From Patescibacteria group bacterium (GTDB taxonomy: Bacteria > Patescibacteriota > Gracilibacteria > UBA1369 > JAHJTR01), in the NCBI GenBank assembly GCA_018829865.1, contig JAHJTR010000017.1, positions 1 through 18,836 on the forward strand: a DNA stretch of 18,836 bases, given 5' to 3'. Below the pieces are notes generated by a model that did not search any database, was not told the DNA's origin, and saw only the letters and a list, made by a program, of their open reading frames with translations. The translations under genes and the position numbers were made by a program. Positions 6,538 through 14,576 of the stretch are shown here, piece after piece. How positions within the stretch are numbered: the stretch's first letter is position 1; every line of letters begins with the position of its first letter.

Positions 6538-8973
6538 ATGCAAATATCATTATCCTGGCTCAAACAATTCGTAAATATTCCAACAGATTTAAATCCCGAA
6601 GAATTAGGCAACTTAATCACATTACACACCGCTGAAATAGAAAAAGTCGAAGATTTAAGCAAGCAATACACCAATATGGTGATCGCCAAAGTTGTTGAAT
6701 TAAAAAAACACCCGGACGCCGATAAACTACAAATAGCCACAGTAGACGACGGAACCGAAAAACATCAAGTGGTTTGCGGAGGCGCTAATTTAATTAACAA
6801 TATTCCTGTAATTCTCATCAAGCCGGGCGGTCTGTGTCGCTGGCATGGTGAAGGTGATTTAATCGAGGTCAAAAATGCAAAAATCCGCGGCATCGAAAGC
6901 AGCGGCATGATTTGCGCAGCTGAAGAAATCGGCCTAAAAGATGTTTTCCCCCATGGCCCTCAAGATATTGTAAATCTCAATGATTACGATACAAGTGAAA
7001 TAAAAATCGGCCAGCCCCTCTCAGATTTCATGGGCACCGATATTGTGTTTGAGGTCGACAACAAGTCACTCACTCATCGCCCCGATCTTTGGGGCCATTA
7101 TGGCCTTGCCCGTGAAATTGCCACGATTTTGAAGAAGAATTTAAAGCCCCTCAGCGAATTTATCAATGACGCAAAAATTACGGACAGCGACAAAAATCTC
7201 CCAATAAATATCGAAGATCCCGATCTCTGCCCTCGTTATTGCGGCGCAGTTATTAAAGGAGTTAAAATCGCCCCATCCCCCGATTGGCTCCGTCAAAAAG
7301 TCGAAGCCGTAGGTTATCGAGCAATCAACAATATTGTCGATATCACAAATTACGTAATGGCTGAGCTCGGCCAACCGATGCACGCTTTCGATCGCAATTT
7401 TATTAAAGGAGGAATAACCGTCAGACGAGCCAAAAAAGGCGAAACTATCACCACACTTGACGATCAAGAAAGAAAACTAACAACAGAAGACTTACTCATA
7501 GCAGACGACGAAAAAGCCGTCGCCCTAGCGGGAGTTATGGGAGGCCTAAACTCCGAAATCAGAGAAGAAACAACAGAAATCATTCTGGAATCCGCCAACT
7601 TTAATCCGATAACAGTCCGCAAAACCTCGGTTCATCTAGGTCTCCGAACCGAATCAGTACAGCGATTCGAAAAAAGCCTGGATCCAAATCTAGCCGAAAC
7701 AGCTATTCGTAGAGCCATTAAATTAATTCTAGAAATCTGCCCTGACGCAAAACTTGAAACCAAAATCATCGACTGCAATCATTTCAAAAACCCTGAAATC
7801 GAAATCGAAATCCCCATTAAGCGAATAATAAGCAAAATCGGCAAAAAAATCGAAACCGAAGAAATGGTCGATATTTTAACAAGGCTGGAATTTGAAGTTG
7901 AAGAAAACAAAGACTCACTGAAAGTAAAAGTCCCTTCATTCCGAGCAACCAAAGACATCGATATCGAAGCCGACATCATAGAAGAAATCGCCCGAATGCA
8001 CGGCTACGAAAACATCGAGCCGATCTTACCCCAGCTCGCGATCAAACTCCCACACGAAAACCCGGAACGAAAACGCAAACACGAAGCCCGCGCGATTTTA
8101 AGTTACGGCCTAGGAATGGACGAAATCTACAAATACTCCTTCAACGGATTAGAGGACATCACAAAATGCCTACTCGACCCAAAAAACCACGTCGAATTGG
8201 AAAACTACTTATCCGCAGAACAAACACATTTACGCAGTTCACTCGTACCAAACATAATGAACGCCATCACCGATAATTTAAAAAACTTCGACGAATTAAA
8301 AATCTACGAAATCGGTCACACCTACTTAAACCGCGAAAATGACCTGCCAATCGAAGAAAAATATATTTGTGGCGCTGTTGTCTTGCCGAAAAAAAGCAAA
8401 GAAGAACCTTTTTATTATGCCAAAGGAATCCTGGAAGAATTCATGAAAAAATTCCATACCGGAAAATTAATGCTAAACGCCCCAAGCGACAACCTACCTC
8501 CATACACACACCCTAAAAAAACCGCAATTATCAACGTAAACGGCACTAACCTGGGTCATTTATTCACCATCAACCCGATAGTCAGCAACAATTTCGAAAT
8601 TCACAATCCAATCGCTTTCTTCGAAATCAATTTCACAAAATTAATCGCCATTAAACCTCAAGTCTATCAATATAAACCAATCCCCAAATTCCCCGCTTCC
8701 GACCTGGATATTTCGGTTATTGTAGAGGAAAAAACCCAAAACGCCGACATCAAAAAAACCATCAGAGGCGTGGACAAAAAAATTATTCAGGACATCAAAT
8801 TATTTGATACATTCAGGGATGAAGAAAAACTCGGCCCCGGCAAAAAAGCCCTAGCCTACAAAGTAAAACTCCAAGCCCCAGACCGCACACTTGAAGACAA
8901 AGAAGTCGAAAAAACTCTCAAAGAAATCATCAGCGCATTACAAAAAACCGGCGGAGAAGTGAGAGGAGGTTAG
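6538..8973 (+). CDS. pheT: Phenylalanine--tRNA ligase, beta subunit
   Basis: The 811-residue beta subunit pairs with PheS. It provides the B3/B4 editing region and the tRNA-binding parts. In order: the N-terminal MQISLSWLKQF start typical of PheT; an EMAP/OB-fold tRNA-binding domain at about 45-150, with HPDADKLQ and GMICAAEEIGL; B3/B4 at about 215-390, with NNIVDITNYVM and GQPMHAFD; a B5 domain around 405-475, ending DIDIEADIIEEIARMHGYEN; and a C-terminal ferredoxin-like anticodon-binding (FDX-ACB) domain over roughly the last 95 residues, beginning KFPASDLDISV. The ATG at 6538 was chosen because the family begins exactly there. A TTG further upstream at 6481 would add 19 residues with no family support. 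The stop is TAG, 3 bp from a convergent gene. Confidence 0.97.
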   Translation: MQISLSWLKQFVNIPTDLNPEELGNLITLHTAEIEKVEDLSKQYTNMVIAKVVELKKHPDADKLQIATVDDGTEKHQVVCGGANLINNIPVILIKPGGLCRWHGEGDLIEVKNAKIRGIESSGMICAAEEIGLKDVFPHGPQDIVNLNDYDTSEIKIGQPLSDFMGTDIVFEVDNKSLTHRPDLWGHYGLAREIATILKKNLKPLSEFINDAKITDSDKNLPINIEDPDLCPRYCGAVIKGVKIAPSPDWLRQKVEAVGYRAINNIVDITNYVMAELGQPMHAFDRNFIKGGITVRRAKKGETITTLDDQERKLTTEDLLIADDEKAVALAGVMGGLNSEIREETTEIILESANFNPITVRKTSVHLGLRTESVQRFEKSLDPNLAETAIRRAIKLILEICPDAKLETKIIDCNHFKNPEIEIEIPIKRIISKIGKKIETEEMVDILTRLEFEVEENKDSLKVKVPSFRATKDIDIEADIIEEIARMHGYENIEPILPQLAIKLPHENPERKRKHEARAILSYGLGMDEIYKYSFNGLEDITKCLLDPKNHVELENYLSAEQTHLRSSLVPNIMNAITDNLKNFDELKIYEIGHTYLNRENDLPIEEKYICGAVVLPKKSKEEPFYYAKGILEEFMKKFHTGKLMLNAPSDNLPPYTHPKKTAIINVNGTNLGHLFTINPIVSNNFEIHNPIAFFEINFTKLIAIKPQVYQYKPIPKFPASDLDISVIVEEKTQNADIKKTIRGVDKKIIQDIKLFDTFRDEEKLGPGKKALAYKVKLQAPDRTLEDKEVEKTLKEIISALQKTGGEVRGG

Positions 8974-8976
8974 ATC

Positions 8977-9348
8977 TTATTTAGCCCCCATACATCGCGA
9001 ACTGGTCACACATCCATCGCCACCTCGAAAAACTAATTGCCCCTCCCCCCAAGATTTCAAACGATCTCTCATTTCTTCCATTTCTTTCAGTGAAAAAGGA
9101 GGTGCTTTTTTTAAATCCTTCCAGTTACTCTCCTTGTTTCTAGCAGCCTGACATTCCCTAAAAGTATTTGGCACATCACCTGGGTGAGGGTAATAAACCA
9201 TTGCCATCGTAAGCATTTCAATCATTTTTTCATCACCTTCCTGAAAAATAAAACGAATCATCTTAATCATTTGTTCTTTAGGCAACTTCAAAAAAGCTTT
9301 CCAATCACATGACCCACTTTCTCTATAATTATTTTTTTCTTTTACCAT
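8977..9348 (-). CDS. Hypothetical protein, 123 aa
   Basis: A protein of unrecognised family, without signal peptide or membrane segment. A helical N-terminal half (FLKLPKEQMIKMIRFIFQ) is followed by MVYYPHPGDVPNTF, a charged helix and a Gly/Cys-containing tail. Its ATG lies inside the end of the upstream gene, a 20-bp overlap at 9329-9348, which suggests translational coupling in a two-gene operon. The junction contains runs of eight and seven A, so the two frames could be one gene split by a homopolymer indel. The stop is TAA. Confidence 0.65.
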   Translation of the reverse strand: MVKEKNNYRESGSCDWKAFLKLPKEQMIKMIRFIFQEGDEKMIEMLTMAMVYYPHPGDVPNTFRECQAARNKESNWKDLKKAPPFSLKEMEEMRDRLKSWGEGQLVFRGGDGCVTSSRCMGAK

Positions 9349-9895
9349 TTTTTTTAGTGAAGTTTAATAAGTCTTCAATATCTTCCCTATATTTATCAAT
9401 TACACAAGCAACCATTTCTGGATGCTCCTCATCCAAAAGAACACATAATTCATCAATCTTAGTTGATTTCGCAAAAAGATACTTAGTCAATAAACCACAT
9501 AAATATAATAAATCATCAATAACCCTTTCAAATTCTTCAGGACAAGCATTAAGAAAAAATTCAGCATAATCAATTTTTTGTTCCAATTCAAGTTTGTTCA
9601 TTACAATCCCAAAAAACTGTGGGGTAAGCTTATCATTCTCAAAAAATCGAGACAGTAACTTAGGCAAAAATTTCCCGATTTGATCAGTAAATAGAGGATC
9701 AAAATACCCTTCACAAAACAGCTTCAAAACCTTTGTTATTTCTTCCTTTTTGCCTGAACTGCTCAATCGAGTAATAGCTGCTATACATCTCCCCCGATAA
9801 TTCGCTTCAGCAACAACCTCACTAATTAAAGAAGTTTCTTTCATAGCCTGATCAGCACCATATGTCTCTCGTTCTTTTCTCCCCTTTGTCGCCAT
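9329..9895 (-). CDS. Hypothetical all-helical protein, 188 aa
   Basis: A soluble protein of unrecognised family with a charged N-terminus (MATKGRKERE). It is followed by successive amphipathic helices resembling a helical-repeat fold: ITKVLKLFCEGYF, GKFLPKLLSRFF, ERVIDDLLYLCGLL, VACVIDKYREDIEDLLNF. The C-terminus is strongly basic (FTKKNGKRKK). The last 20 bases overlap the start of the 123-aa gene downstream. The ATG has no Shine-Dalgarno sequence, and a consensus TTGACA lies about 56 bp upstream. A function cannot be assigned from the sequence. Helical-repeat proteins usually act in protein-protein contacts, but that remains a guess. Confidence 0.7.
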   Translation of the reverse strand: MATKGRKERETYGADQAMKETSLISEVVAEANYRGRCIAAITRLSSSGKKEEITKVLKLFCEGYFDPLFTDQIGKFLPKLLSRFFENDKLTPQFFGIVMNKLELEQKIDYAEFFLNACPEEFERVIDDLLYLCGLLTKYLFAKSTKIDELCVLLDEEHPEMVACVIDKYREDIEDLLNFTKKNGKRKK

Positions 9896-9927
9896 TGATT
9901 AATATTACTTATTCATAACAGGACAAC

Positions 9928-9956
9928 AAGTTAGAGAATTAAACAATATATGTCAA
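9928..9956 (-). promoter_or_regulatory. Possible promoter of the two-gene hypothetical operon
   Basis: A consensus -35 TTGACA (minus strand, 9951-9956) is followed after 17 bp by a weak -10, TAACTT (9928-9933). An alternative is an extended -10 TGTTATGAA at 9912-9920, which would leave a leader of only about 10 nt. Confidence 0.35.
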
Positions 9957-9969
9957 TGCCCTCAATTAA

Positions 9970-9988
9970 AAAAATCCCCGGGGAAAAA
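9970..9988. repeat. CCCCGGGG palindrome in A-tracts, copy 2
   Basis: This is an exact 19-bp copy of the site at 485-503, in the same orientation, in the gap between the hypothetical operon and the NIF3-like gene. On the minus strand it is followed by seven T, but the palindrome has no loop, so I do not call it a terminator. Confidence 0.6.
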
Positions 9989-10051
9989 AGTCAAAAATAT
10001 ATTTAGAACAAGCACATGGTGAAAGTCGAATACCTCAATCACAATCGACAA

Positions 10052-11014
10052 CTACCTCTTAACCCTTATAAACCCACTAACAGGCACAATCTCAACACCC
10101 TTCCTCTCAATCGGATCAAGCAACAAATTCATCCCCACACTATCACTCGCAATATGCGAAGCCACCACCACATTTAAGTGATACTTCTCAGCCTTTTTAC
10201 GATTCTTCTCAGAAATATGCATATCAATCAAAGTACCAACCCCCGCCCGCGACAAGTGCTCATAAACAGTCTCCGGCCCTTCAGTCCCTCCGGTCATACC
10301 ACTGATCGCAATTTTTCCAACCTTCGACTTCTTATTCCCAACAGCAATATAAGGCATATCACCAACTCGGCTCGCCCCCTGATATTCCGGCACCTCCAAC
10401 AAAACCTTCAAAATATCCCCCAAAACCTTAGGCTTCTTTTTATCAATCAACTTTTTAATAAAATTCCAAACCATATTATCCGAAGCCGTATGAAAACACG
10501 CATAAGGCATATCCAAAAGCCGCGCCGCATCCACCGGCCGCTGATAATTCCCCGGGGAAAGCGAACGATTAATCAAACTAATATGTGGCTCCATCAATTT
10601 CTCCATAATATTCTCAGGCACACCATATTGCCCCATAATATCCTGATGCAAATCCATCACCGCCCCAAGCGCCTTAAGCGCATGCCCTTCAGGATGATGC
10701 GCCAACACCATATCAATTTTTTTAGTCCGAGTCTTATTCACCTCATTCGCAAGCAAAAGCTCCGGCGTCTCCATATCAACCCCCACCATCATACATTTCA
10801 CCTTCAAATTCAGCGCCCCATGCAGCACCCGAGTATCCCCAAACGGATTCGTCAGCCTCTCCTTATCAAAATATTTCTTCTTCCCCTCATCCATTTTTTT
10901 ATATTCCTCTGCCACCGCATCCAGCTGCTCCTTAATCTCACTCTTAGACCGCGGCCCATTTTTAATCCCAAGATCCACCACCAATTTATAAATGTCACCA
11001 ATAGTCATCGCCAT
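10052..11014 (-). CDS. NIF3/DUF34-family metal-binding protein
   Basis: About 320 residues. The NIF3 family's dinuclear metal site is visible: HHP at 106-108 in LAHHPEG; Asp179 in HTASD, matching the family's HTxxD; and His287 with Asp291 in ASHIASD, where the family usually has HxxxE. The final Glu is therefore replaced by Asp. GMTGGTEGP at 239-247 fits the Gly-rich segment before the last ligand pair. The biochemical role of NIF3/DUF34 proteins is still debated; proposals include metal chaperone, cyclohydrolase-like or damage-control hydrolase. A TTG at 11053 would add 13 residues, but it lies upstream of the predicted transcription start near 11033, so the ATG at 11014 (or 11008) is preferred. 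The stop is TAG. The third CCCCGGGG copy lies inside this gene, encoding the SLSPGNY region. Confidence 0.75.
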   Translation of the reverse strand: MAMTIGDIYKLVVDLGIKNGPRSKSEIKEQLDAVAEEYKKMDEGKKKYFDKERLTNPFGDTRVLHGALNLKVKCMMVGVDMETPELLLANEVNKTRTKKIDMVLAHHPEGHALKALGAVMDLHQDIMGQYGVPENIMEKLMEPHISLINRSLSPGNYQRPVDAARLLDMPYACFHTASDNMVWNFIKKLIDKKKPKVLGDILKVLLEVPEYQGASRVGDMPYIAVGNKKSKVGKIAISGMTGGTEGPETVYEHLSRAGVGTLIDMHISEKNRKKAEKYHLNVVVASHIASDSVGMNLLLDPIERKGVEIVPVSGFIRVKR

Positions 11015-11039
11015 ATTTTTTTTGTTAATAATTTTAATA

Positions 11040-11069
11040 AATATAGTTAACAAGGAGGAAGGTTGGCAA
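11040..11069 (-). promoter_or_regulatory. Predicted promoter of the NIF3-like gene
   Basis: On the minus strand, -35 TTGCCA (11064-11069), an 18-bp spacer and -10 TATATT (11040-11045) give one mismatch to consensus in each box. The predicted start near 11033 leaves about 18 nt of leader and decides against the upstream TTG start. Confidence 0.5.
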
Positions 11070-11122
11070 GTGTTTCGCTTTTACAAAACATAATATTCCA
11101 CAAAACCACAATCCCCACGCAC

Positions 11123-11151
11123 TTGCCCAAATCTCATTTTTTCTCTATCAT
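11123..11151 (+). promoter_or_regulatory. Predicted promoter of the penicillin-binding protein gene
   Basis: TTGCCC (11123-11128), a 17-bp spacer and TATCAT (11146-11151) predict a start near 11158 and a leader of about 98 nt. No hairpin stands out in the leader. Confidence 0.4.
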
Positions 11152-11255
11152 CCCGTTAGTATTTCGCGATAAAATCAGCAAATTCTATTTTAACTGCATC
11201 GAAAAAATCCAAGCGAAACAAGAATATAGATCAAACAGTCAATAAACATAAACCC

Positions 11256-13955
11256 ATGTCAAAACTATTCTCAAAACATACATTCAACCCCTTCAGATTC
11301 AAACCAAAAAAATCCAAGTGGCGCTTCTTGTATTGGATCATTTATTTAACTGTAGCCGCCGGCGTTATAGGCGCTTTCTTTTCAGCCGCATTGATTATCA
11401 TCATCAACACCACATTACCTTCAATGGATGAGCTCAAAACGATCAATCTGGCCGAGGCTACTGAAATCCTCGATCGTAACGGCGAGATTCTCTATTCGAT
11501 TCAAGGTGAAGAGAACCGCAAATATGTCCCATTAAGCGAAATTTCCCAGAATCTGGTCAATGCCACTATCGCAATTGAAGATGATGAATTTTACACTCAC
11601 CCCGGTTTTGACATTCCAGGATTGATTAAAGCACTAGGTAATGAATTTTTAGGTATAGGAGGCAAGCGCGGAGGCTCAACCATCACACAGCAATTTGTAA
11701 AAAATTACTTTTTAACCTCCGAACACACATACACCAGAAAACTCAAAGAATTAATTCTGGCCGTAAAAATCGAAAACGCCCTCGAAAAAAACCAAATACT
11801 TGAACTCTACCTCAATAAAATACCATACGGTCAAAACTCATACGGCATTCAGCAAGCCTCTCAAACATATTTCAAAAAAGACGCAAAAGATTTAACCGTA
11901 GCGGAAAGCGCAGTACTGGGAGCCCTACCACAAGCTCCTTCATACTACTCACCATACGGAGCACATCGCCACACCACATTAGACAAAGAATTCACTATCG
12001 AAGAACTACAATCCCGCCCGATCAAACTAATGACCGACTTAAACGAAGACGAATTCACCCAAGGATTACTCGGAAAAACCTATACCCTAACGGACGGATC
12101 AGAAGTTTATTTACTGGGACGCGCCGACATCGTGCTCTACAGAATGAAAACATTAAGCAATATCACCGAAAAGGAATACCTCGCCGCCACCGAAGAAATC
12201 GAAAACGTAATCGACTTCACTCCTCACAGAGAAACCATAGTGGCACCGCATTTCGTATTTTATGTCAGAGAATATTTAGAGGAGAAGTACGGCAAAGACA
12301 TAGTTGAGCAAGGCGGATTGAGAGTTTACACAACCATTGATAAGGATTTACAAGTAAAAGCCGAAGAAATCGTGGAAGCGCAAGCCGCAAAAAACATGGC
12401 AAATTACGAAGCCAGCAACGGAGCTCTTTTGGCCACAAACCCGCAAACAGGCCAAATTCTGGCCATGGTGGGATCAGCCAATTATTTTGATAACGAAATA
12501 AACGGACAAGTAAATATCACCAACCGCGCATTGCAGCCCGGTTCATCGTTTAAGCCATTAGTGTATGCCGCAGCCTTCTTAAGTCGCGCCACACCGGCCA
12601 CCGTTGTTTATGATGTTGGCACCAAATTCGGCACCAGCGACCAAAAAGTCCAGAATTTCGACGGCAAGTTTTTGGGGCCGGTTTCATTAAGACAAGGTTT
12701 AGGATTATCTCGAAACATTCCGGCAATTAAAGCTCTTTATTTGGCAGGAGGAGAAAGCCCTATTGTTGAATTAGCAACAAAAATGGGAATCACAACTTTA
12801 AAAGATGATGGAAATTATGGCATCTCTCTAGCTCTCGGATCAGGCGAAACCAAAATGACCGAGATGGTACAAGCTTTTGGTGTCTTCGCAAATGGCGGTC
12901 AACTCCAAAAACTAACTCCAATACTAAAAATAGAAAACACCGACGGAGAAATTTTGGAACAATGGGAACTTAACGATGAAAAAGAAGAAGTCTTAGACCC
13001 GCAAGTCGCCTACTTAATAACGAATGTTTTATCTGATCCGGCAATACATGTAGGTAATCAATTAAGGGTTGCAGGACATCAAGTAGCGGCAAAAACAGGT
13101 ACAGCCAACAAAAAAATAAAAAACGGCAACATCCTACCAAGCAACACCTGGACAATCGGCTACACACCAAACTTTGTAGTGGCCACATGGGCCGGCAACA
13201 GTGATGGTAAAGAAATGAAATGGGACGCTTCAGGTTATGCCTGCGCCGCTCCAATCTTCCATCAATTCCTAACCTACGCACTCAAGGACAAAAAAATGCA
13301 GCCTTTCACAATTCCATCAGGAATCAAACATATTACGGTAAGCAAAGCATCGGGATTTTTACCATCATCAGACACCCCGGGCGATCAAGTAAAAGCGGAA
13401 GTATTTGCCAGTTTCGCAATACCCGCCGAACAAGACGACAGATTCTACAGAGTTAATCTCGATAGTCTCAGCAAACGCATCGCCACCGAATTCACCCCAA
13501 AATATTTAGTAGAAACAAAAGTCTTCAGAGTACACCGCGCCGCCACAGACAACATGCAATGGCAACAAGGAATCAACGACTACGTAGCCCAAATGAGATT
13601 AAAAGAACCTGATAATCAAGAGTACGCCCCCTTCCCCACCGAAACCGATCACATTCACACAGCAAAAACACAGGGTCAAACCCCTTCATTAACCATCATT
13701 TCCCCCTCAAACTTCAGCAGCGTAAAAGCCGGCAACATAGCAATCGAAGTTAACGCAAGCGCCCCTCTCCAAGTCGAAAGCGTCAAATACTACATGAACG
13801 ACGAACTCCAATACACAGCAAAAGAAGCCCCCTACACCGGCCGAATCCGCATCCACCCAAGCACCACCAGCGGAACATTAATAAAAGTAAAAGCCATCAT
13901 CGAAGACCACTTTGGGTATAGGGATGAGAAGAATATTGAGTTTAAGATTGAGTAG
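11256..13955 (+). CDS. Class A penicillin-binding protein (bifunctional)
   Basis: A peptidoglycan synthase that polymerises glycan chains and cross-links peptides outside the membrane, PBP1A type, 899 residues. A short basic cytoplasmic tail precedes one membrane anchor at about 26-51. The GT51 glycosyltransferase domain shows EDDEFYTHPG (catalytic Glu108), GGSTITQQ at 139-146 and LYLNKIPYG at 184-192. The transpeptidase domain has SSFK with nucleophile Ser430 and Lys433, SRN at 485-487 and KTGT at 613-616. The C-terminal ~85 residues (from about 815) look like an Ig-like beta domain (ISPSNFSSV onward, VESVKYYMND), a common extracellular appendage. The ATG has no Shine-Dalgarno sequence. All catalytic motifs are intact, so a working wall synthase is expected. 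Confidence 0.95.
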   Translation: MSKLFSKHTFNPFRFKPKKSKWRFLYWIIYLTVAAGVIGAFFSAALIIIINTTLPSMDELKTINLAEATEILDRNGEILYSIQGEENRKYVPLSEISQNLVNATIAIEDDEFYTHPGFDIPGLIKALGNEFLGIGGKRGGSTITQQFVKNYFLTSEHTYTRKLKELILAVKIENALEKNQILELYLNKIPYGQNSYGIQQASQTYFKKDAKDLTVAESAVLGALPQAPSYYSPYGAHRHTTLDKEFTIEELQSRPIKLMTDLNEDEFTQGLLGKTYTLTDGSEVYLLGRADIVLYRMKTLSNITEKEYLAATEEIENVIDFTPHRETIVAPHFVFYVREYLEEKYGKDIVEQGGLRVYTTIDKDLQVKAEEIVEAQAAKNMANYEASNGALLATNPQTGQILAMVGSANYFDNEINGQVNITNRALQPGSSFKPLVYAAAFLSRATPATVVYDVGTKFGTSDQKVQNFDGKFLGPVSLRQGLGLSRNIPAIKALYLAGGESPIVELATKMGITTLKDDGNYGISLALGSGETKMTEMVQAFGVFANGGQLQKLTPILKIENTDGEILEQWELNDEKEEVLDPQVAYLITNVLSDPAIHVGNQLRVAGHQVAAKTGTANKKIKNGNILPSNTWTIGYTPNFVVATWAGNSDGKEMKWDASGYACAAPIFHQFLTYALKDKKMQPFTIPSGIKHITVSKASGFLPSSDTPGDQVKAEVFASFAIPAEQDDRFYRVNLDSLSKRIATEFTPKYLVETKVFRVHRAATDNMQWQQGINDYVAQMRLKEPDNQEYAPFPTETDHIHTAKTQGQTPSLTIISPSNFSSVKAGNIAIEVNASAPLQVESVKYYMNDELQYTAKEAPYTGRIRIHPSTTSGTLIKVKAIIEDHFGYRDEKNIEFKIE

Positions 13956-13979
13956 GATTTAAAACTTCAGCACAAAAAA

Positions 13980-14258
13980 CTAACAACCCGTCTCTTCATA
14001 AATCGCATGTGCGCCTATGCTCGCAAAGATGATCACTCCATCATCCATGCACTTAAAAATAATTCTGTTTTTTTTATCAATAGATATACTCCATAATCCT
14101 ACCAATTTCTCTTTTAACTTGTGAAGCCTTAAAGATTTATGAAAAGGATTATTTCTAAACAAGACTTCGCACTTACAAGCTTTTTTTTGCACTATTTTAG
14201 ATAACGCCAAAAACTGTTTTTCAAAACGACTATTATAATGAATAACAGTAATTTTCAT
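13980..14258 (-). CDS. RelE/YafQ-type mRNA interferase toxin
   Basis: A 92-residue toxin-like protein. The pattern F-x3-F near the N-terminus, then NPFHKSLRLHKLKEKLVGLWSISI spread over residues 37-60, then RIIFK and GAHAIYEE at the end, matches the RelE/ParE superfamily, closest to YafQ-like ribosome-dependent RNases. The family cuts mRNA in the ribosome and is neutralised by a cognate antitoxin. The gene lies 2 bp downstream of a ribbon-helix-helix antitoxin gene in the same direction, the usual antitoxin-first operon. The stop is TAG, convergent with the penicillin-binding protein gene. Catalytic residues vary between subfamilies, so activity is inferred. Confidence 0.8.
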   Translation of the reverse strand: MKITVIHYNSRFEKQFLALSKIVQKKACKCEVLFRNNPFHKSLRLHKLKEKLVGLWSISIDKKNRIIFKCMDDGVIIFASIGAHAIYEETGC

Positions 14259-14260
14259 AT

Positions 14261-14491
14261 TTATTCATTCATTAAATCAGCCAAACTTCTCAATTCCTTA
14301 GTTTTACCATTTTTATAATCAAGCTCAGCCCGCTTAGCTCTTTTAACAAGTTCATCCTCACCTATAAGCTGTTTTTCCAATTCCACAGTATACATAATAT
14401 AAGCACTTAATGTCATATTCGCCTTCTTTGCACGCCCCTCAATATCTTTCTTTTTATTGGGAGGCAAAGAAATACTTAATATTGATCGCAT
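14261..14491 (-). CDS. Ribbon-helix-helix (CopG-like) antitoxin
   Basis: A 76-residue protein. RSILSISLPPNKKKDIEGRA at the N-terminus reads as a ribbon-helix-helix DNA-binding strand and helix, followed by the second helix KKANMTLSAYIMYTVELEKQ. The charged C-terminal region (residues 45-76) would wrap the toxin. In this family the antitoxin binds the toxin and represses its own promoter, and a palindrome/direct-repeat site at 14517-14534 is a suitable operator. The toxin gene follows after 2 bp. The ATG has no Shine-Dalgarno sequence and the stop is TAA. Confidence 0.8.
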   Translation of the reverse strand: MRSILSISLPPNKKKDIEGRAKKANMTLSAYIMYTVELEKQLIGEDELVKRAKRAELDYKNGKTKELRSLADLMNE

Positions 14492-14516
14492 AAATTTAAT
14501 CTTAAATTATTAAACT

Positions 14517-14534
14517 GTAATACAATTGTAATAC
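14517..14534 (-). promoter_or_regulatory. Putative operator of the toxin-antitoxin operon
   Basis: Two GTAATAC heptamers (14517-14523 and 14528-14534) are spaced by 4 bp, so their centres are 11 bp apart. They form the central palindrome TACAATTGTA (14521-14530), 26 bp upstream of the antitoxin ATG. This suits a ribbon-helix-helix repressor. A promoter with TTGTAT (14522-14527) and TAAGAT (14499-14504), 17 bp apart, would overlap it. Confidence 0.5.
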
Positions 14535-14547
14535 GTTTTAATAAAGC

Positions 14548-14576
14548 AATCAATATTAACAAAACATAAAATCCCA
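14548..14576. repeat. 29-bp direct repeat, left copy
   Basis: This stretch begins AATCAATATTAACAAAACAT and ends AAATCCCA. It is identical over 29 bp to 15676-15704, in the same orientation. It ends at the base before the nuclease gene's stop codon (14577), so the pair of repeats bounds that gene tightly. Confidence 0.9.

Noticed and set aside
10178..11050. 290-aa plus-strand frame opposite the NIF3-like gene
   Set aside because: It is an antisense shadow. The minus-strand frame has the metal-site motifs and a promoter.
11063..11245. 60-aa frame starting TTG after AAGGAGG
   Set aside because: It has the only strong SD-like string near a start in a window where no real gene uses one. It also spans the predicted penicillin-binding-protein promoter and overlaps the NIF3-like gene's promoter. 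Its sequence is not recognisable.
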